From Nitriliruptoraceae bacterium (GTDB lineage: Bacteria > Actinomycetota > Nitriliruptoria > Nitriliruptorales > Nitriliruptoraceae), in NCBI GenBank assembly GCA_007134165.1, contig SLLJ01000377.1, forward strand, positions 1 to 6,334: 6,334 bases of DNA, written 5' to 3'. This document shows positions 6,125-6,334 of the stretch, in pieces (position 1 is the first letter of the stretch; each line of letters begins with the position of its first letter). A program made the translations under genes and the position numbers. Below the pieces are notes generated by a model. That model was not told the DNA's origin. It saw only the letters and a program-made list of their open reading frames with translations, and searched no databases.

Positions 6125-6144
6125 TTGACATAATGTTCATTATG
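6125..6144 (+). promoter_or_regulatory. Operator-like perfect palindrome overlapping TTGACA
   Basis: CATAATG-TT-CATTATG (6129-6144) is a perfect inverted repeat with seven-base arms, and TTGACA (6125-6130) overlaps its left edge. It is by far the most AT-rich element in the window. Dimeric repressors of the MarR, TetR and similar families typically bind such sites over a promoter. CATAAT (6129-6134) could itself be a -10, which would place the transcription start at or near the ATG at 6142. The regulated gene and the binding protein are not identifiable here. Confidence 0.5.
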
Positions 6145-6334
6145 GGGGAAGTGGAGGAGCGGGGGAGCGCGCACCGGAAGGGCCTCGCCGGCCCCATGCC
6201 TTCATAGCGACCGTGGTCGTGATCCAAGAGGCGAACGCCAACTGGTCAGGGGCCTCTGCCCGAAGAGCATCTCGTCCGGACAACGTGTTCGTGCTCCTGA
6301 TCGCCGCGCGTGTCACACCGGCGTGCCAGACTGA

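Larger units (their letters stand above)
6048..6334. other. Region without a convincing gene
   Basis: After the stop at 6045-6047 I find no hairpin with a T-run, so no clear terminator. Bases from about 6130 to the end are less GC-biased than the genes, including at third positions. Two frames are open to the right edge, one on + after a stop at 6126-6128 and one on - ending at TAA 6142-6140, but neither shows a start with a ribosome site or a recognisable protein pattern. A gene beginning or ending just outside the window cannot be excluded. The one notable element is the AT-rich palindrome at 6129-6144. Confidence 0.4.

Noticed and set aside
6021..6227. 68-codon minus-strand frame over the end of the ribbon-helix-helix gene
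   Set aside because: It has a TTG start, no Shine-Dalgarno sequence at that or the internal ATGs, a Pro-rich composition, and overlaps a better-supported gene and the palindrome.

Overview
The window is very GC-rich throughout. Its genes have strong G/C third positions, GTG starts and actinobacterial-type promoter hexamers, so it most likely comes from a member of the Actinomycetota; nothing in it fixes a genus. There are no tRNA or rRNA genes, CRISPR repeats, or transposase or integrase genes.

Layout. (1) Bases 1-483 (+) are the 3' end of an unrecognised gene that starts before the window. (2) Reading leftwards from about 5485 to 440 is an apparent minus-strand operon of three genes. The first is a roughly 1282-residue signal-transducing regulator: SARP/BTAD DNA-binding head, AAA/STAND ATPase, TPR array and a DeoR-like helix-turn-helix tail. 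The second is a 30-codon gene that encodes essentially a signal peptide plus about six residues. The third is a small two-transmembrane sensor histidine kinase whose start codon overlaps the micro-gene's stop (ATGA). The kinase gene runs tail-to-tail 44 bp into the first gene. (3) Bases 5486-5624 are a compact divergent regulatory region. It holds three 8-bp repeats at an exact 11-bp period, an inverted repeat and candidate promoters on both strands. (4) Bases 5625-6047 (+) encode a 140-residue protein with two ribbon-helix-helix-like segments. (5) Bases 6048-6334 hold no convincing gene, but contain a 16-bp AT-rich perfect inverted repeat overlapping TTGACA.

How they may work together (inference). 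The window looks like a regulatory island: a large ATP-dependent regulator, an exported micro-peptide or one-helix membrane protein, a membrane kinase with almost no extracellular domain and no response regulator in view, and a divergent small DNA-binding protein. The 11-bp-spaced repeats next to the SARP gene have the geometry SARP proteins recognise, which suggests autoregulation. The most novel element is the micro-gene, whose predicted product after signal-peptide cleavage would be a short linear peptide (about GTLNMG), translationally coupled to a kinase that could sense it or be modulated by it within the membrane.
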